50,837 bases of DNA from Luminiphilus sp. (GTDB lineage: Bacteria > Pseudomonadota > Gammaproteobacteria > Pseudomonadales > Halieaceae): NCBI GenBank assembly GCA_016779445.1, contig JADHNP010000010.1, positions 1-50,837 on the forward strand, read 5' to 3'. The stretch's first letter is position 1. Each line of letters opens with the position of its first letter. The position numbers and the translations under genes were made by a program. Below, one piece after another: positions 26,979-34,213 of this stretch. Below the pieces are notes generated by a model that was not told the DNA's origin, ran no database searches, and saw only the letters and a list, made by a program, of their open reading frames with translations.

Positions 26979-27737
26979 ATGCAACTTGCCGATAAGGTCG
27001 CAATTGTTACAGGTGCCGCACGCGGTTTGGGTCGAGCCTACTGTGAAGCTATGGCGCGAGAGGGAGCAGCTATCGTCGCGGCGGACATTATGAATTGCGA
27101 GGAAACCGTGGCTGCAGTCACAGCAGCAGGCGGTAACGCAATCGCCATTCATCTCGATGTGGCCGATGCCCAAAGCTGCGAAGCGATGGCGATTCAGACG
27201 ATTGAAGCTTTTGGGCGCATTGATGTACTTATCAACAACGCTGCCCTGTATGCCGGTTTGAAAGGAGCCCGATTTGAACACCTGGACGAAGCGCAGTGGG
27301 ATCGGGTCATGCAGGTCAACATAAAGGGGACGTGGCTCACCACTCGCGCGGTCGTGGCGCACATGCGTACCAGCGGCGGTGGATCAATCATTAATATTTC
27401 GTCACTTGCGGCAGTGTTTGGCCTACCCTATGGACTCGATTACGTTGCCTCAAAATCAGCCGTTATCGGCATGACTCGAGGAATGGCGCGTGAACTGGGT
27501 GCTGATCAGATTAGAGTAAATGCAGTGGCTCCCTCTGCCGTAATGACAGAGGGAACACAGGAGTTTTTTGGCGAGAAGTTTGACAAGGCAAAAGCGGTCA
27601 TCGCCGACAATCAGCTGATTCCGCGCAATCTTGAAACCGAAGATCTCACAGGCACCATCATGTATTTAGCGTCAGATGCGAGTCGGTTTGTCACCGGGCA
27701 AACCCACATGGTAGACGGCGGCTCTTGGTTTTTATGA
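26979..27737 (+). CDS. Short-chain dehydrogenase/reductase
   Basis: The product is 252 residues from ATG 26979. The frame is open upstream to 26736, but that part overlaps the divergent gene and is not SDR-like. The cofactor motif is TGAARGLG with ADIMN ending the second strand, where Asp favours NAD(H). NNAA follows, and the catalytic Ser (ISSLAAV), Tyr155 and Lys159 (YVASK) are in place. The late GTIMYLASDASRFVTGQTHMVDGG is the standard C-terminal SDR pattern. It oxidises or reduces a hydroxyl or carbonyl group of unknown substrate. It stands as a single gene before the zinc locus. Confidence 0.92.
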   Translation: MQLADKVAIVTGAARGLGRAYCEAMAREGAAIVAADIMNCEETVAAVTAAGGNAIAIHLDVADAQSCEAMAIQTIEAFGRIDVLINNAALYAGLKGARFEHLDEAQWDRVMQVNIKGTWLTTRAVVAHMRTSGGGSIINISSLAAVFGLPYGLDYVASKSAVIGMTRGMARELGADQIRVNAVAPSAVMTEGTQEFFGEKFDKAKAVIADNQLIPRNLETEDLTGTIMYLASDASRFVTGQTHMVDGGSWFL

Positions 27738-27824
27738 CTGATCCCATGTCCGCTATCACGGCCAAAACTTTTGTCGTTATTGGTTAGTAATACCATGATT
27801 CAAATCGTTTTTTAATGTGACGCA

Positions 27825-27846
27825 CACTCGTTTTTTTAAAAGAGTG
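27825..27846. terminator. Possible hairpin terminator after the SDR gene
   Basis: CACTC (27825-27829) pairs with GAGTG (27842-27846), with a T7 run and A4 run in between that can extend the stem. It is weak and has no T-run after the stem on plus. It lies in the 270-bp gap between the SDR gene and the zur operator. Confidence 0.3.
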
Positions 27847-27952
27847 AGCGCCAAGCAGGAAACTCATAGGTGATTCGGTTCGCTCTCATTCGCGGGATCA
27901 GGCCCGTGTTTTGTTCTCACCCAATCACTGGCTTAACGCGGTATCGAGTTGA

Positions 27953-27971
27953 AACGATATAGTGTATCTTT
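27953..27971. promoter_or_regulatory. Putative Zur operator upstream of zur
   Basis: AACGATATAGTGTATCTTT contains the core palindrome GATATAGTGTATC (27956-27968), about 40 bases before the zur start. It matches two other sites in this locus (30179-30195 and 33829-33847), and resembles the gammaproteobacterial Zur box ATGTTATA-n-TATAACAT. It suggests autoregulation. Confidence 0.65.
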
Positions 27972-28007
27972 TACTCCCTCTGATTATGACGGGCCGCATT
28001 ACCAGAC

Positions 28008-28469
28008 ATGCTTGATTACGAGAAAGCAATCTCGGTTGCTGAACAAAAATGTGCTGACCGAGGAATCAGATTTACCCGCCGACGCAAGCAGGTATTGGCC
28101 GTACTCATCAAGGCTGATGCTGCTCTTTCGGCCTATGAAATAGCCGAATTATGCGACGCCGATGGTGACAGCAAAATGCCTGCAATGTCGGTGTATCGCA
28201 TACTGGAGCTATTACAGGATGGAAACCTTATTCACAGACTAGAGCTCGCTAATAAATACGTATCGTGCTCTCATATTTCCTGCTCGCATAAGCACAAGCA
28301 GTCACAGTTTCTCATCTGCGATAGTTGTCGACATGTTGAGGAGATAGATCTCTCGAGCGAAGCAGTTGATGCTTTGAGAGTCGCAGCCAGTGCTGCTGGC
28401 TTCAATTCGATCAGCTCTCAGTTGGAAATCAAAGGATGGTGCGCACAGTGCCAACCAAGCAGAAACTGA
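28008..28469 (+). CDS. zur: Fur-family transcriptional repressor, probably Zur
   Basis: The 153-residue product starts at ATG 28008. The winged-helix half includes RGIRFTRRRKQVLAVLIKADAALSAYEIAELC and MSVYRILELLQDGNLIHRLE, typical of Fur-family DNA-binding domains. The dimer/metal half has CSHISCSHKHKQSQFLICDSCRHVEEIDL and a final CAQC, so the two CxxC pairs of the structural zinc site are present. Zur rather than Fur is inferred from the neighbours, which are nearly all zinc-uptake and zinc-allocation genes, and from the palindromes upstream of three units. It heads an operon with the MerC-like and ZrgA-like genes (11-base gap, then overlap). Confidence 0.88.
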   Translation: MLDYEKAISVAEQKCADRGIRFTRRRKQVLAVLIKADAALSAYEIAELCDADGDSKMPAMSVYRILELLQDGNLIHRLELANKYVSCSHISCSHKHKQSQFLICDSCRHVEEIDLSSEAVDALRVAASAAGFNSISSQLEIKGWCAQCQPSRN

Positions 28470-28480
28470 GGTAAATCTTC

Positions 28481-28897
28481 ATGATTCATCAGACGACATT
28501 GAGGCCAGCAGCCGACAAAGCAGCTATCAGCCTTTCTGCGCTTTGCGCTGTGCACTGCTTGATTTTACCCGTAGCGGTGTCACTTTATCCGTCAGTGGTT
28601 CTCATGGCATTGCAGGATGAAAAAGTTCACCTCGCCCTACTGATATCTGTTATTCCCATAAGCATCTTTTCCCTGACCATGGGCTGCAAAAAACATAGAC
28701 AAACCTTGATAGTAGGTCTGGGGCTGACAGGTATATTGCTTCTCGTTATGTCTGCGCTGTTCGGCGGTGATTTGGGTGGCTCGCGTTTGGAGGTGGCCGG
28801 CACACTTATGGGGTCCGTCGTCATTGCATTGAGCCACGCATTGAACTTCAAACTCTGCCGATCTTCACGCACTTGCGGAGAAAATCATGATTGCTAG
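28481..28897 (+). CDS. MerC-domain membrane protein
   Basis: The 138-residue protein starts at ATG 28481 with GAGG upstream. About four hydrophobic helices are visible (ISLSALCAVHCLILPVAVSLY, VHLALLISVIPISIFSLTMGC, TLIVGLGLTGILLLVMSALF, LEVAGTLMGSVVIALSHALNF). The ALCAVHC-P motif in helix 1 is the MerC-like metal-binding Cys pair, and the tail CRSSRTCGENHDC adds three Cys and a His. MerC proteins move Hg(II), but family members in Zur operons are thought to act with zinc. It overlaps the next gene by 11 bases. Confidence 0.83.
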   Translation: MIHQTTLRPAADKAAISLSALCAVHCLILPVAVSLYPSVVLMALQDEKVHLALLISVIPISIFSLTMGCKKHRQTLIVGLGLTGILLLVMSALFGGDLGGSRLEVAGTLMGSVVIALSHALNFKLCRSSRTCGENHDC

Positions 28898-29525
28898 GCG
28901 CGTCCCGATTGCTGTGCGTCTTTTGGTATTCAGCGCCGCTGCAATTGAATCGGCCTATATTTGGGCAGCGGGCGGCCTGCATGAGCATGGCGTTGCAACG
29001 TTACTTCTATCCGCGGAAGGACAGAATGTTCAGGTAGAGGTTACCTTGCCAGCCGAGAGTGTGGTGGGTTTCGAGACCGAATATGCCACCACTGAGCAAA
29101 GAGAAACCGTTGAGCAGGCGCGAACTGCTTTACTGGTGCCGAGTCACTTATTCGTTTTACATGGCAACACCTGCGCGCTAACTGATGCCACGGTTGATGT
29201 CGGATCCATCTTGGGAGCAAGCCAGTCTGCATCCGAAGAGCCTCATCAAAAAGATCACGAACATGAGGACCTGGAATCAGCATTAGATGACCACAAGCAT
29301 TCTATTCATGATGAAGATGCTGAAAGCGCCCCGAACTCCCACAGCGATATTTCGGTCTCATATCGCTTTGAGTGTGAAAGTGATGAGGCAATAACGCGGG
29401 TCGCCTTCGGAACTGATCAACTGCCTTTTGGTTTAGAGCGAATCGACGTCTTATGGGTCGCAGACTGGGGTCAAGGCGCGGCGCAGGCTTTGCCAGAAAC
29501 ACCTCAGGTCACGTTACAAAACTGA
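28887..29525 (+). CDS. zrgA: ZrgA-like zinc uptake protein (DUF2796)
   Basis: The 212-residue exported protein has a short N-terminal hydrophobic signal. It then begins GGLHEHGVATLLLSAEGQNVQVEVTLPAESVVGFE, the usual opening of the DUF2796/ZrgA family. A His/Asp/Glu-rich linker (about residues 115-155: EEPHQKDHEHEDLESALDDHKHSIHDEDAESAPNSH is read in short pieces as HEHED, DDHKHS, HDEDAE) would bind zinc in the periplasm. YRFECESDEAITRVAFG and a C-terminal QVTLQN complete the domain. In Vibrio the Zrg system is a second, ZnuABC-independent zinc importer. It is the last gene of the zur operon and convergent with the DUF3299 gene (4-base gap). Confidence 0.83.
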   Translation: MIARRVPIAVRLLVFSAAAIESAYIWAAGGLHEHGVATLLLSAEGQNVQVEVTLPAESVVGFETEYATTEQRETVEQARTALLVPSHLFVLHGNTCALTDATVDVGSILGASQSASEEPHQKDHEHEDLESALDDHKHSIHDEDAESAPNSHSDISVSYRFECESDEAITRVAFGTDQLPFGLERIDVLWVADWGQGAAQALPETPQVTLQN

Positions 29526-29529
29526 CTGA

Positions 29530-30126
29530 TTACTCGCTGTAAGGCGACAACCGATGTAGTTTCATCGCGTAAGCAGATTTAGCCATGTCATTTTCTGTGA
29601 TGGTTGTCGCGATTTGACCCTCCAGCCAAAACGGTTCGTACAAAGCAGACATCTGCACACCGTTGGGAGCATTTACCAGAATAATTTGGTTGGGCGGCGG
29701 CGGCGGCATGTGCAGGCATGCTCCAAAGTAGGGGACCAAAAAAAACTGACTGATAGTTTGTTCCTCATCGAATTCGAGCGGCACCACAAAACCGGGAATC
29801 CGAATCTTTTGGCCATCCAAGACTGGATTCACATCCGTTGATGCCAAGGCCTGCTGATATATATCTTCCTCTTCTTCTACCAGAGTGTTCTTTATCTGGC
29901 TGGCAATTTGATCCTCGTCAGAGCCATCTTCGATCTCAGCGATATAGCTTGGGGGGTTCAGCAGGATCTTCAATACCTCCGATGGAATCAGGTCAACCCA
30001 TTCAACGGTCTTGAATTCCGGCTCCGCCTCGGAACCGCTGAGGTCACCCTGCGCCCAGACGAAGCTGCCAAAACCAAGAAGTTGTATGAATCCGATCCAC
30101 CAAAAAGTTTTTGAGATTACCTTCAC
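29530..30126 (-). CDS. DUF3299 exported protein of the Zrg-type zinc locus
   Basis: The 198-residue product has a signal peptide (FWWIGFIQLLGFGSFVWAQG). The core KIRIPGFVVPLEFDEEQTISQFFLVPYFGACLHMPPPPPNQIILV is the DUF3299 signature, with Cys and His (ACLH) that could bind metal. DUF3299 proteins accompany LolD/FtsX-like ABC genes and ZrgA homologues in Zur-controlled clusters. Its molecular role is not known. It is transcribed divergently from the ABC genes, and the operator-like palindrome at 30179-30195 lies between them. Confidence 0.85.
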   Translation of the reverse strand: MKVISKTFWWIGFIQLLGFGSFVWAQGDLSGSEAEPEFKTVEWVDLIPSEVLKILLNPPSYIAEIEDGSDEDQIASQIKNTLVEEEEDIYQQALASTDVNPVLDGQKIRIPGFVVPLEFDEEQTISQFFLVPYFGACLHMPPPPPNQIILVNAPNGVQMSALYEPFWLEGQIATTITENDMAKSAYAMKLHRLSPYSE

Positions 30127-30178
30127 TAAATGTCCCTCAAGTGCTGATCGCGCGCCAAACTAGATGACTGAATTCTAC

Positions 30179-30195
30179 ATGTTATAGAGTATCAT
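30179..30195. promoter_or_regulatory. Putative Zur operator between DUF3299 and ABC genes
   Basis: ATGTTATAGAGTATCAT shares 14 of 17 positions with the perfect palindrome at 33830-33846. It lies 53 bases from the start of the DUF3299 gene and 46 bases from the ABC ATPase start, so one site could control both divergent units. Confidence 0.65.
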
Positions 30196-30240
30196 TAAGC
30201 GAGATAATGGGGAGGGTCGTCACTCGACCAAGCATCGTTC

Positions 30241-30912
30241 ATGGCAGTGCAGCTTACTGGAATTCAATTTTCCTTTGGGGATGACCACCAGAGGCCGTTG
30301 CTTGATATTGATCACTGGGCCGTCCAACGTGGAGAAAGAGTACTTATCCACGGTCCCTCAGGCGTGGGTAAGTCGACCTTGATGAACATCTTGAGCGGTT
30401 TGTTGACTTGCGCCACTGGAGAAGTGTCGGTGCTGGGCCAGCGGCTGGATCAAATGTCGGTCAGACAGCGAGATCAATTCCGCGCCGACAATATTGGCTG
30501 TGTTTTTCAGCGATTTAATCTGATCCCATATCTGAATGCGATTGACAATATTGGACTGGCCAACACATTTTCCGCCGGCGGTAACGGTCGGTGGCGCGAG
30601 GAAGCGGCGGCACTACTTACCGCTTTGACGGTTCACAAAGATAGCTGGGCTAAACCCACATCAAATCTCAGCATGGGGCAACAGCAGCGAGTCGCTATTG
30701 CGCGAGCCCTCATCAACTCACCTGAGATTCTGATTGCTGATGAGCCCACCTCATCCCTGGATAGCGAAAATCGCGATAATTTTCTCTCCCTGCTAATGGG
30801 CCTGATTAAGGAGCGGGATATGACGCTGATATTTGTAAGTCACGACATGGCGTTGGCGAAGTATTTCACTCGCCTTGAAGCCCTATCTGATATTACAGAT
30901 AAACCGGACTAA
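30241..30912 (+). CDS. ABC transporter ATP-binding protein, LolD/MacB type (Zrg-like)
   Basis: The 223-residue ATPase has Walker A GPSGVGKST (about 38-46), Q-loop GCVFQRFNLIPYLNAIDNI, signature LSMGQQQR (about 143-150), Walker B ILIADEPTSSLD (about 164-175) and the switch His in FVSHDM. Its length and the NLIPYL pattern are those of LolD/MacB-type (type VII) ATPases, which drive mechanotransmission across the periplasm rather than classical import. It is four bases from the FtsX-like permease gene. In this context it probably energises the Zrg-like zinc uptake apparatus. Confidence 0.9.
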   Translation: MAVQLTGIQFSFGDDHQRPLLDIDHWAVQRGERVLIHGPSGVGKSTLMNILSGLLTCATGEVSVLGQRLDQMSVRQRDQFRADNIGCVFQRFNLIPYLNAIDNIGLANTFSAGGNGRWREEAAALLTALTVHKDSWAKPTSNLSMGQQQRVAIARALINSPEILIADEPTSSLDSENRDNFLSLLMGLIKERDMTLIFVSHDMALAKYFTRLEALSDITDKPD

Positions 30913-30915
30913 AAC

Positions 30916-32151
30916 ATGTTTCTGAAGGTAGCTACCAGTAGCTTAATGACCAGGAAGGGTTCTGCAGTGATGACCCTCATGGCCATTAGCGTCGCCATTT
31001 TTGTTTTGCTGGGCATTGAGCACATTCGCCAGCAGGCACGAGACAGTTTTGCGAGCACTGTATCCGGCGTTGATTTGATCGTCGGCGGCAAAACCGGTTC
31101 ACTGAACCTCCTGCTCTACTCCGTATTTCGAATCGGATCTCCCACCGACAACATCAGCTGGCAGGCCTACCAAGACATAGCGCAGCTGGAGGATGTCGCC
31201 TGGACGATCCCTATTTCGTTAGGTGACTCGCATGAAGGATATCGTGTGGTGGGTACGACACACGCGTTTTTTGAACATTACCATTTTGGCAGGAAACGCA
31301 GTCTTGCTTTTGCCGAGGGAGGCTCGTTTGCAGAGACCTTTGATGCAGTTTTGGGCGCAGAGGTGGCATCAGCTTTGGGTTATACCACCGGCACTGACAT
31401 TATCCTTGCTCATGGATTGGCAAGTACCAGCTTTACAAAACATGAAAGCAAGCCATTCGTTGTAGTGGGCGTATTAGCGCCTACGGGGACACCCGTGGAT
31501 CAAACGATACATGTCCATTTGGATGGCATTGAAGCGATGCATGCAGGTGTTGCTCGCGCACCAGTCTCCATTTTCAGTGCCGTAGGCAAAAACCAAGTCA
31601 CAGGATCGACTCCCGAGAGCATCACTGCCTTCATGCTTGGGCTTAATTCGAAGTTGAATACTTTCACTGTGCAGCGACAAGTCAATCAATTCAAAGGAGA
31701 GCCGCTCATGGCAATTTTGCCCGGCGTCGCTTTGTCTGAGCTCTGGCAGATGATGCGTATTTTTGAAAACGTACTCAGGTTGATTTCGACTCTTGTATTG
31801 CTGGCAGCTGTACTCGGCATGGGCGCTGTCCTGTTGGCATCCATAAGAGAGCGGCATCAGGAGATCCATCTGCTTCGCATCATGGGTGCTAGCCCGCTCT
31901 ACTTGTTCTGCCTCGTCGAAATGGAAGCCATCATTCTATGTTTGCTGGGGATGCTATTGGGCGGCACTAGCTTGTACGTGGCGCTGTTACTTTTAGGAGA
32001 CACAATGCTCTCTCGGTTCGGGCTGTATTTAGAGACCGATATCCTGACGCACGAGGGAGCGACGATACTTGGCGCGGTCCTGATTGCTACCCTTGTGGCC
32101 GCGGCCGCCCCCTCAGTAAAGATGTATACTGCTGCTAAGCAGGTGTCTTAG
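30916..32151 (+). CDS. FtsX-like ABC permease (Zrg-like)
   Basis: The 411-residue product has one N-terminal membrane helix (KGSAVMTLMAISVAIFVLLGI), a large periplasmic domain of about 230 residues (SFASTVSGVDLIVGGKTGSLNLLLYSVF...), and three C-terminal helices (LISTLVLLAAVLGMGAVLLASI, YLFCLVEMEAIILCLLGMLLGGTSLYVALLLL, EGATILGAVLIATLVAAAAPSVKMY). The RERHQEIHLLRIMGASPLYLF loop is the coupling signature of MacB/FtsX permeases. It pairs with the adjacent ATPase. The periplasmic domain would contact the exported partners (DUF3299, ZrgA-like, and the 150-residue protein downstream). Confidence 0.9.
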   Translation: MFLKVATSSLMTRKGSAVMTLMAISVAIFVLLGIEHIRQQARDSFASTVSGVDLIVGGKTGSLNLLLYSVFRIGSPTDNISWQAYQDIAQLEDVAWTIPISLGDSHEGYRVVGTTHAFFEHYHFGRKRSLAFAEGGSFAETFDAVLGAEVASALGYTTGTDIILAHGLASTSFTKHESKPFVVVGVLAPTGTPVDQTIHVHLDGIEAMHAGVARAPVSIFSAVGKNQVTGSTPESITAFMLGLNSKLNTFTVQRQVNQFKGEPLMAILPGVALSELWQMMRIFENVLRLISTLVLLAAVLGMGAVLLASIRERHQEIHLLRIMGASPLYLFCLVEMEAIILCLLGMLLGGTSLYVALLLLGDTMLSRFGLYLETDILTHEGATILGAVLIATLVAAAAPSVKMYTAAKQVS

Positions 32152-32200
32152 AAACGGCCCCTACTGCACAGCTGCGCCACCCGAAATTGGGAGTGTTGAT

Positions 32201-32653
32201 ATGAGCAAGCTATTCAAAATACTGATCGGCGTTTTACTTGTCGTCTTATCCAGCGGGTCTCACGCATGCTATGACCATCTGATGCTTAACCCTAACAACC
32301 TGGGCTTCGTTCAGGGCACTATCGCCCGCATGGCCGGCCTCGTCCCCCCAAAACCTGTCTTCGATGTTGCCCACCCCTCGATGGCGCGGGTTCAGGTGGG
32401 AGAGAAAAGCACGGTAACGATCAGCTTCTCCCGGCCGCTATTTTCAAAAAATGTGTCTCTCAAGGTCCGCGCAACCGAAAATGTGGTGCTTGATGCCGAT
32501 GAAATTGCCCTAGAGGACCGGTCAGGCAGCGTCAGCTTTGATTACGAGCTGACCGATGGCGCAAACTATGAGTCGATCATACTCACGATTACGGGAGAGC
32601 ATGACGGCAAGGTCGTCAATCAATCGTCGCAGATCTATATCCGAGGCGTTTAG
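32201..32653 (+). CDS. Small exported protein of the zinc locus, unknown function
   Basis: The 150-residue product starts at ATG 32201, 49 bases after the permease gene. A signal peptide (MSKLFKILIGVLLVVLSSGSHA) is followed by CYDHLMLNPNNLGFVQGTIARMAGLVPPKPVFDV, then a beta-rich region (VQVGEKSTVTISFSRPLFSKNVSLKVRATENVVLDADEIALED) that reads like an immunoglobulin-fold domain. Cys and His directly after the predicted cleavage site (ACYDHLM) are suggestive of metal binding. I do not recognise the family. Its position as the third gene of the ABC operon suggests a periplasmic partner of the permease. Confidence 0.75.
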   Translation: MSKLFKILIGVLLVVLSSGSHACYDHLMLNPNNLGFVQGTIARMAGLVPPKPVFDVAHPSMARVQVGEKSTVTISFSRPLFSKNVSLKVRATENVVLDADEIALEDRSGSVSFDYELTDGANYESIILTITGEHDGKVVNQSSQIYIRGV

Positions 32654-32688
32654 TCAGAACGATTCCTTAAACGTCTCACTCGCCTTGG

Positions 32689-33696
32689 TCATCGCGCCAC
32701 AAGACATTCCATCAGCGCCTCTTCCCATCTTGAATCTGAATCTGACTCTGCGGAGATAATTTCCAATCGACTCTCCATGCAGTCGTCGATGAGTATTTCC
32801 GAAAATGCAGGGCCACTGATGTTGTATCCAAAAATACCCGCGTCGGTAATCAATACCGCTTTAATTCGCTCAGCCCTCAATCCCTTCAGAAATGAAACCA
32901 CTTTGACGTAGCTAAATATTTTCTCAGCACTGAACCGCCACCCCTGACTCGTATATCCCTCCCCTGTGTTCGTGGCCCACAGAAACCCGCTATCAGGTAT
33001 CGGAACATCAGAGACCGAGGTGTAGTGAGAGCTTGGATGGTGTTGCACATTCGGTACTTGCAACCATGATGAACGACCATCAAGAAGGTCGAGACTCATG
33101 CTGCCGTACTCGGTGAGATGCATTGCTATGTTTGCGGCGCAATGATGATCCAAACATTTTCGCAACTCACCTAAATCTGACTCGGAGACCAAATCGGCTT
33201 TGTTAGCTAGGACCAGATCTGCCACCGCTAGCTGCTGAATGAAGCTTGGGTGATTCCGATGCTGCGCTTCATTGATACCGCGCGCATCAACTAACGCCAC
33301 CGTAGTGCGAAGCTCCAGCAGTCGCTGATAATGGTCGGTAGCCAGTACCCCCAACACTTCTGCCGGGTGCCCTAAACCGGTTGGCTCAATGATTAAGCGA
33401 TCAGGAGCGCCCAAAAAAAATATTTGGCTCAATGCCATCTCCAAAGGCAAGCCCGCAGCACAACACATGCAGCCGCCAGGGACCTCGAAGACCATGACAT
33501 CATCTCTTGGCGCTGATTGGCCCTTTATCAAACCGCGATCTACGCCAATTTCGCCGAACTCATTCACGAGTATTGCCCACTGCTCATGGTCAGGCTTTTG
33601 TTGCAAAAGGCTGAGGATCGCCGATGTTTTGCCGACGCCCAGGAATCCAGTAATGACATTGACGGGGGTCAGTTTTGACTTTTTGGGTAAATAGAT
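32689..33696 (-). CDS. COG0523-family zinc GTPase (CobW/ZigA-like) with apparent non-ATG/GTG/TTG start
   Basis: The first ordinary start in this frame is TTG 33606, which would delete the Walker A motif. The frame stays open to a stop at 33736-33738, and the extra codons encode LTPVNVITGFLGVGKTSAILSLL, the expected N-terminus. I placed the start at ATC 33696 because GGGAG lies seven bases upstream (33704-33708); CTG 33672 is the alternative. From 33696 the product is 335 residues, with Walker A at 17-24, CMCC (Cys76, 78, 79), EPTGLGHP, and NKADL for guanine recognition. COG0523 proteins deliver zinc to client enzymes under starvation. It is divergent from the receptor unit across a Zur-like palindrome. 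A sequence error at the start cannot be excluded. Confidence 0.75.
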   Translation of the reverse strand: MYLPKKSKLTPVNVITGFLGVGKTSAILSLLQQKPDHEQWAILVNEFGEIGVDRGLIKGQSAPRDDVMVFEVPGGCMCCAAGLPLEMALSQIFFLGAPDRLIIEPTGLGHPAEVLGVLATDHYQRLLELRTTVALVDARGINEAQHRNHPSFIQQLAVADLVLANKADLVSESDLGELRKCLDHHCAANIAMHLTEYGSMSLDLLDGRSSWLQVPNVQHHPSSHYTSVSDVPIPDSGFLWATNTGEGYTSQGWRFSAEKIFSYVKVVSFLKGLRAERIKAVLITDAGIFGYNISGPAFSEILIDDCMESRLEIISAESDSDSRWEEALMECLVAR

Positions 33697-33828
33697 AGCA
33701 ACGCTCCCAAAGCTAAGGGTTGCGACTGGTTTGAGTCACTTCTGACCGCAGATCGAGACGACTCAGCCGCTGTTCCGGTCACTTAATTGACATGCTTGTT
33801 GTGAGGGACTGCATTTTTTCTCCATATT

Positions 33829-33847
33829 TATGATATAATGTATCATA
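33829..33847. promoter_or_regulatory. Putative Zur operator, perfect palindrome
   Basis: TATGATATAATGTATCATA has perfect 7-base arms (TATGATA/TATCATA) around a 5-base centre. It lies 29 bases before the small Cys protein gene and about 132 bases from the COG0523 gene. Its TATAAT-containing left half could overlap a -10 element, which would give direct occlusion by the repressor. Confidence 0.72.
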
Positions 33848-33875
33848 TTATTGCTAACTTTGGCTGGAGCCCCGT

Positions 33876-34160
33876 TTGCCCCTGAGTAGCCACATTCGTT
33901 ATTCCTTACTGCTCGCTTTCTTAGTCGCGACGTCAATTCTGCACGCTTCGGCTTTCGACGCTGAACATCTCGGCCAAATCGACTGTGACAATCACATTTG
34001 TGCGCAATGTCAGCTACTGCCCGGAGATTGGTCACTACCTCAAGACGACTTCCAATCAACGCTGCAAGTGAACCACGCTTTCGCAAGGAGCGGATTCCCT
34101 ACTCGATCTTGCGTACCCACCGAACGTCATTTTTATGCGAGGGCGCCTCCTGCTCAGTGA
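33876..34160 (+). CDS. Small secreted Cys/His protein of the zinc locus
   Basis: The 94-residue product starts at TTG 33876, with GGAG six bases upstream. The signal peptide is IRYSLLLAFLVATSILHASAF. The mature protein begins FDAEHLGQIDCDNHICAQCQLL, a C-x5-C-x2-C cluster with His residues, and contains one further Cys and several His. It resembles the small DUF2946-like proteins that precede TonB receptors, but I cannot confirm the family. It is the first gene after the palindrome at 33829-33847 and 53 bases before the receptor gene, so it is likely cotranscribed and zinc-controlled. A zinc-binding or sensing role in the periplasm is inference. Confidence 0.7.
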   Translation: MPLSSHIRYSLLLAFLVATSILHASAFDAEHLGQIDCDNHICAQCQLLPGDWSLPQDDFQSTLQVNHAFARSGFPTRSCVPTERHFYARAPPAQ

Positions 34161-34213
34161 TCCGATTAGAGAGCCACTAATTTTCCACTGAACATTTAGT
34201 TAAGGAGGTCGGC

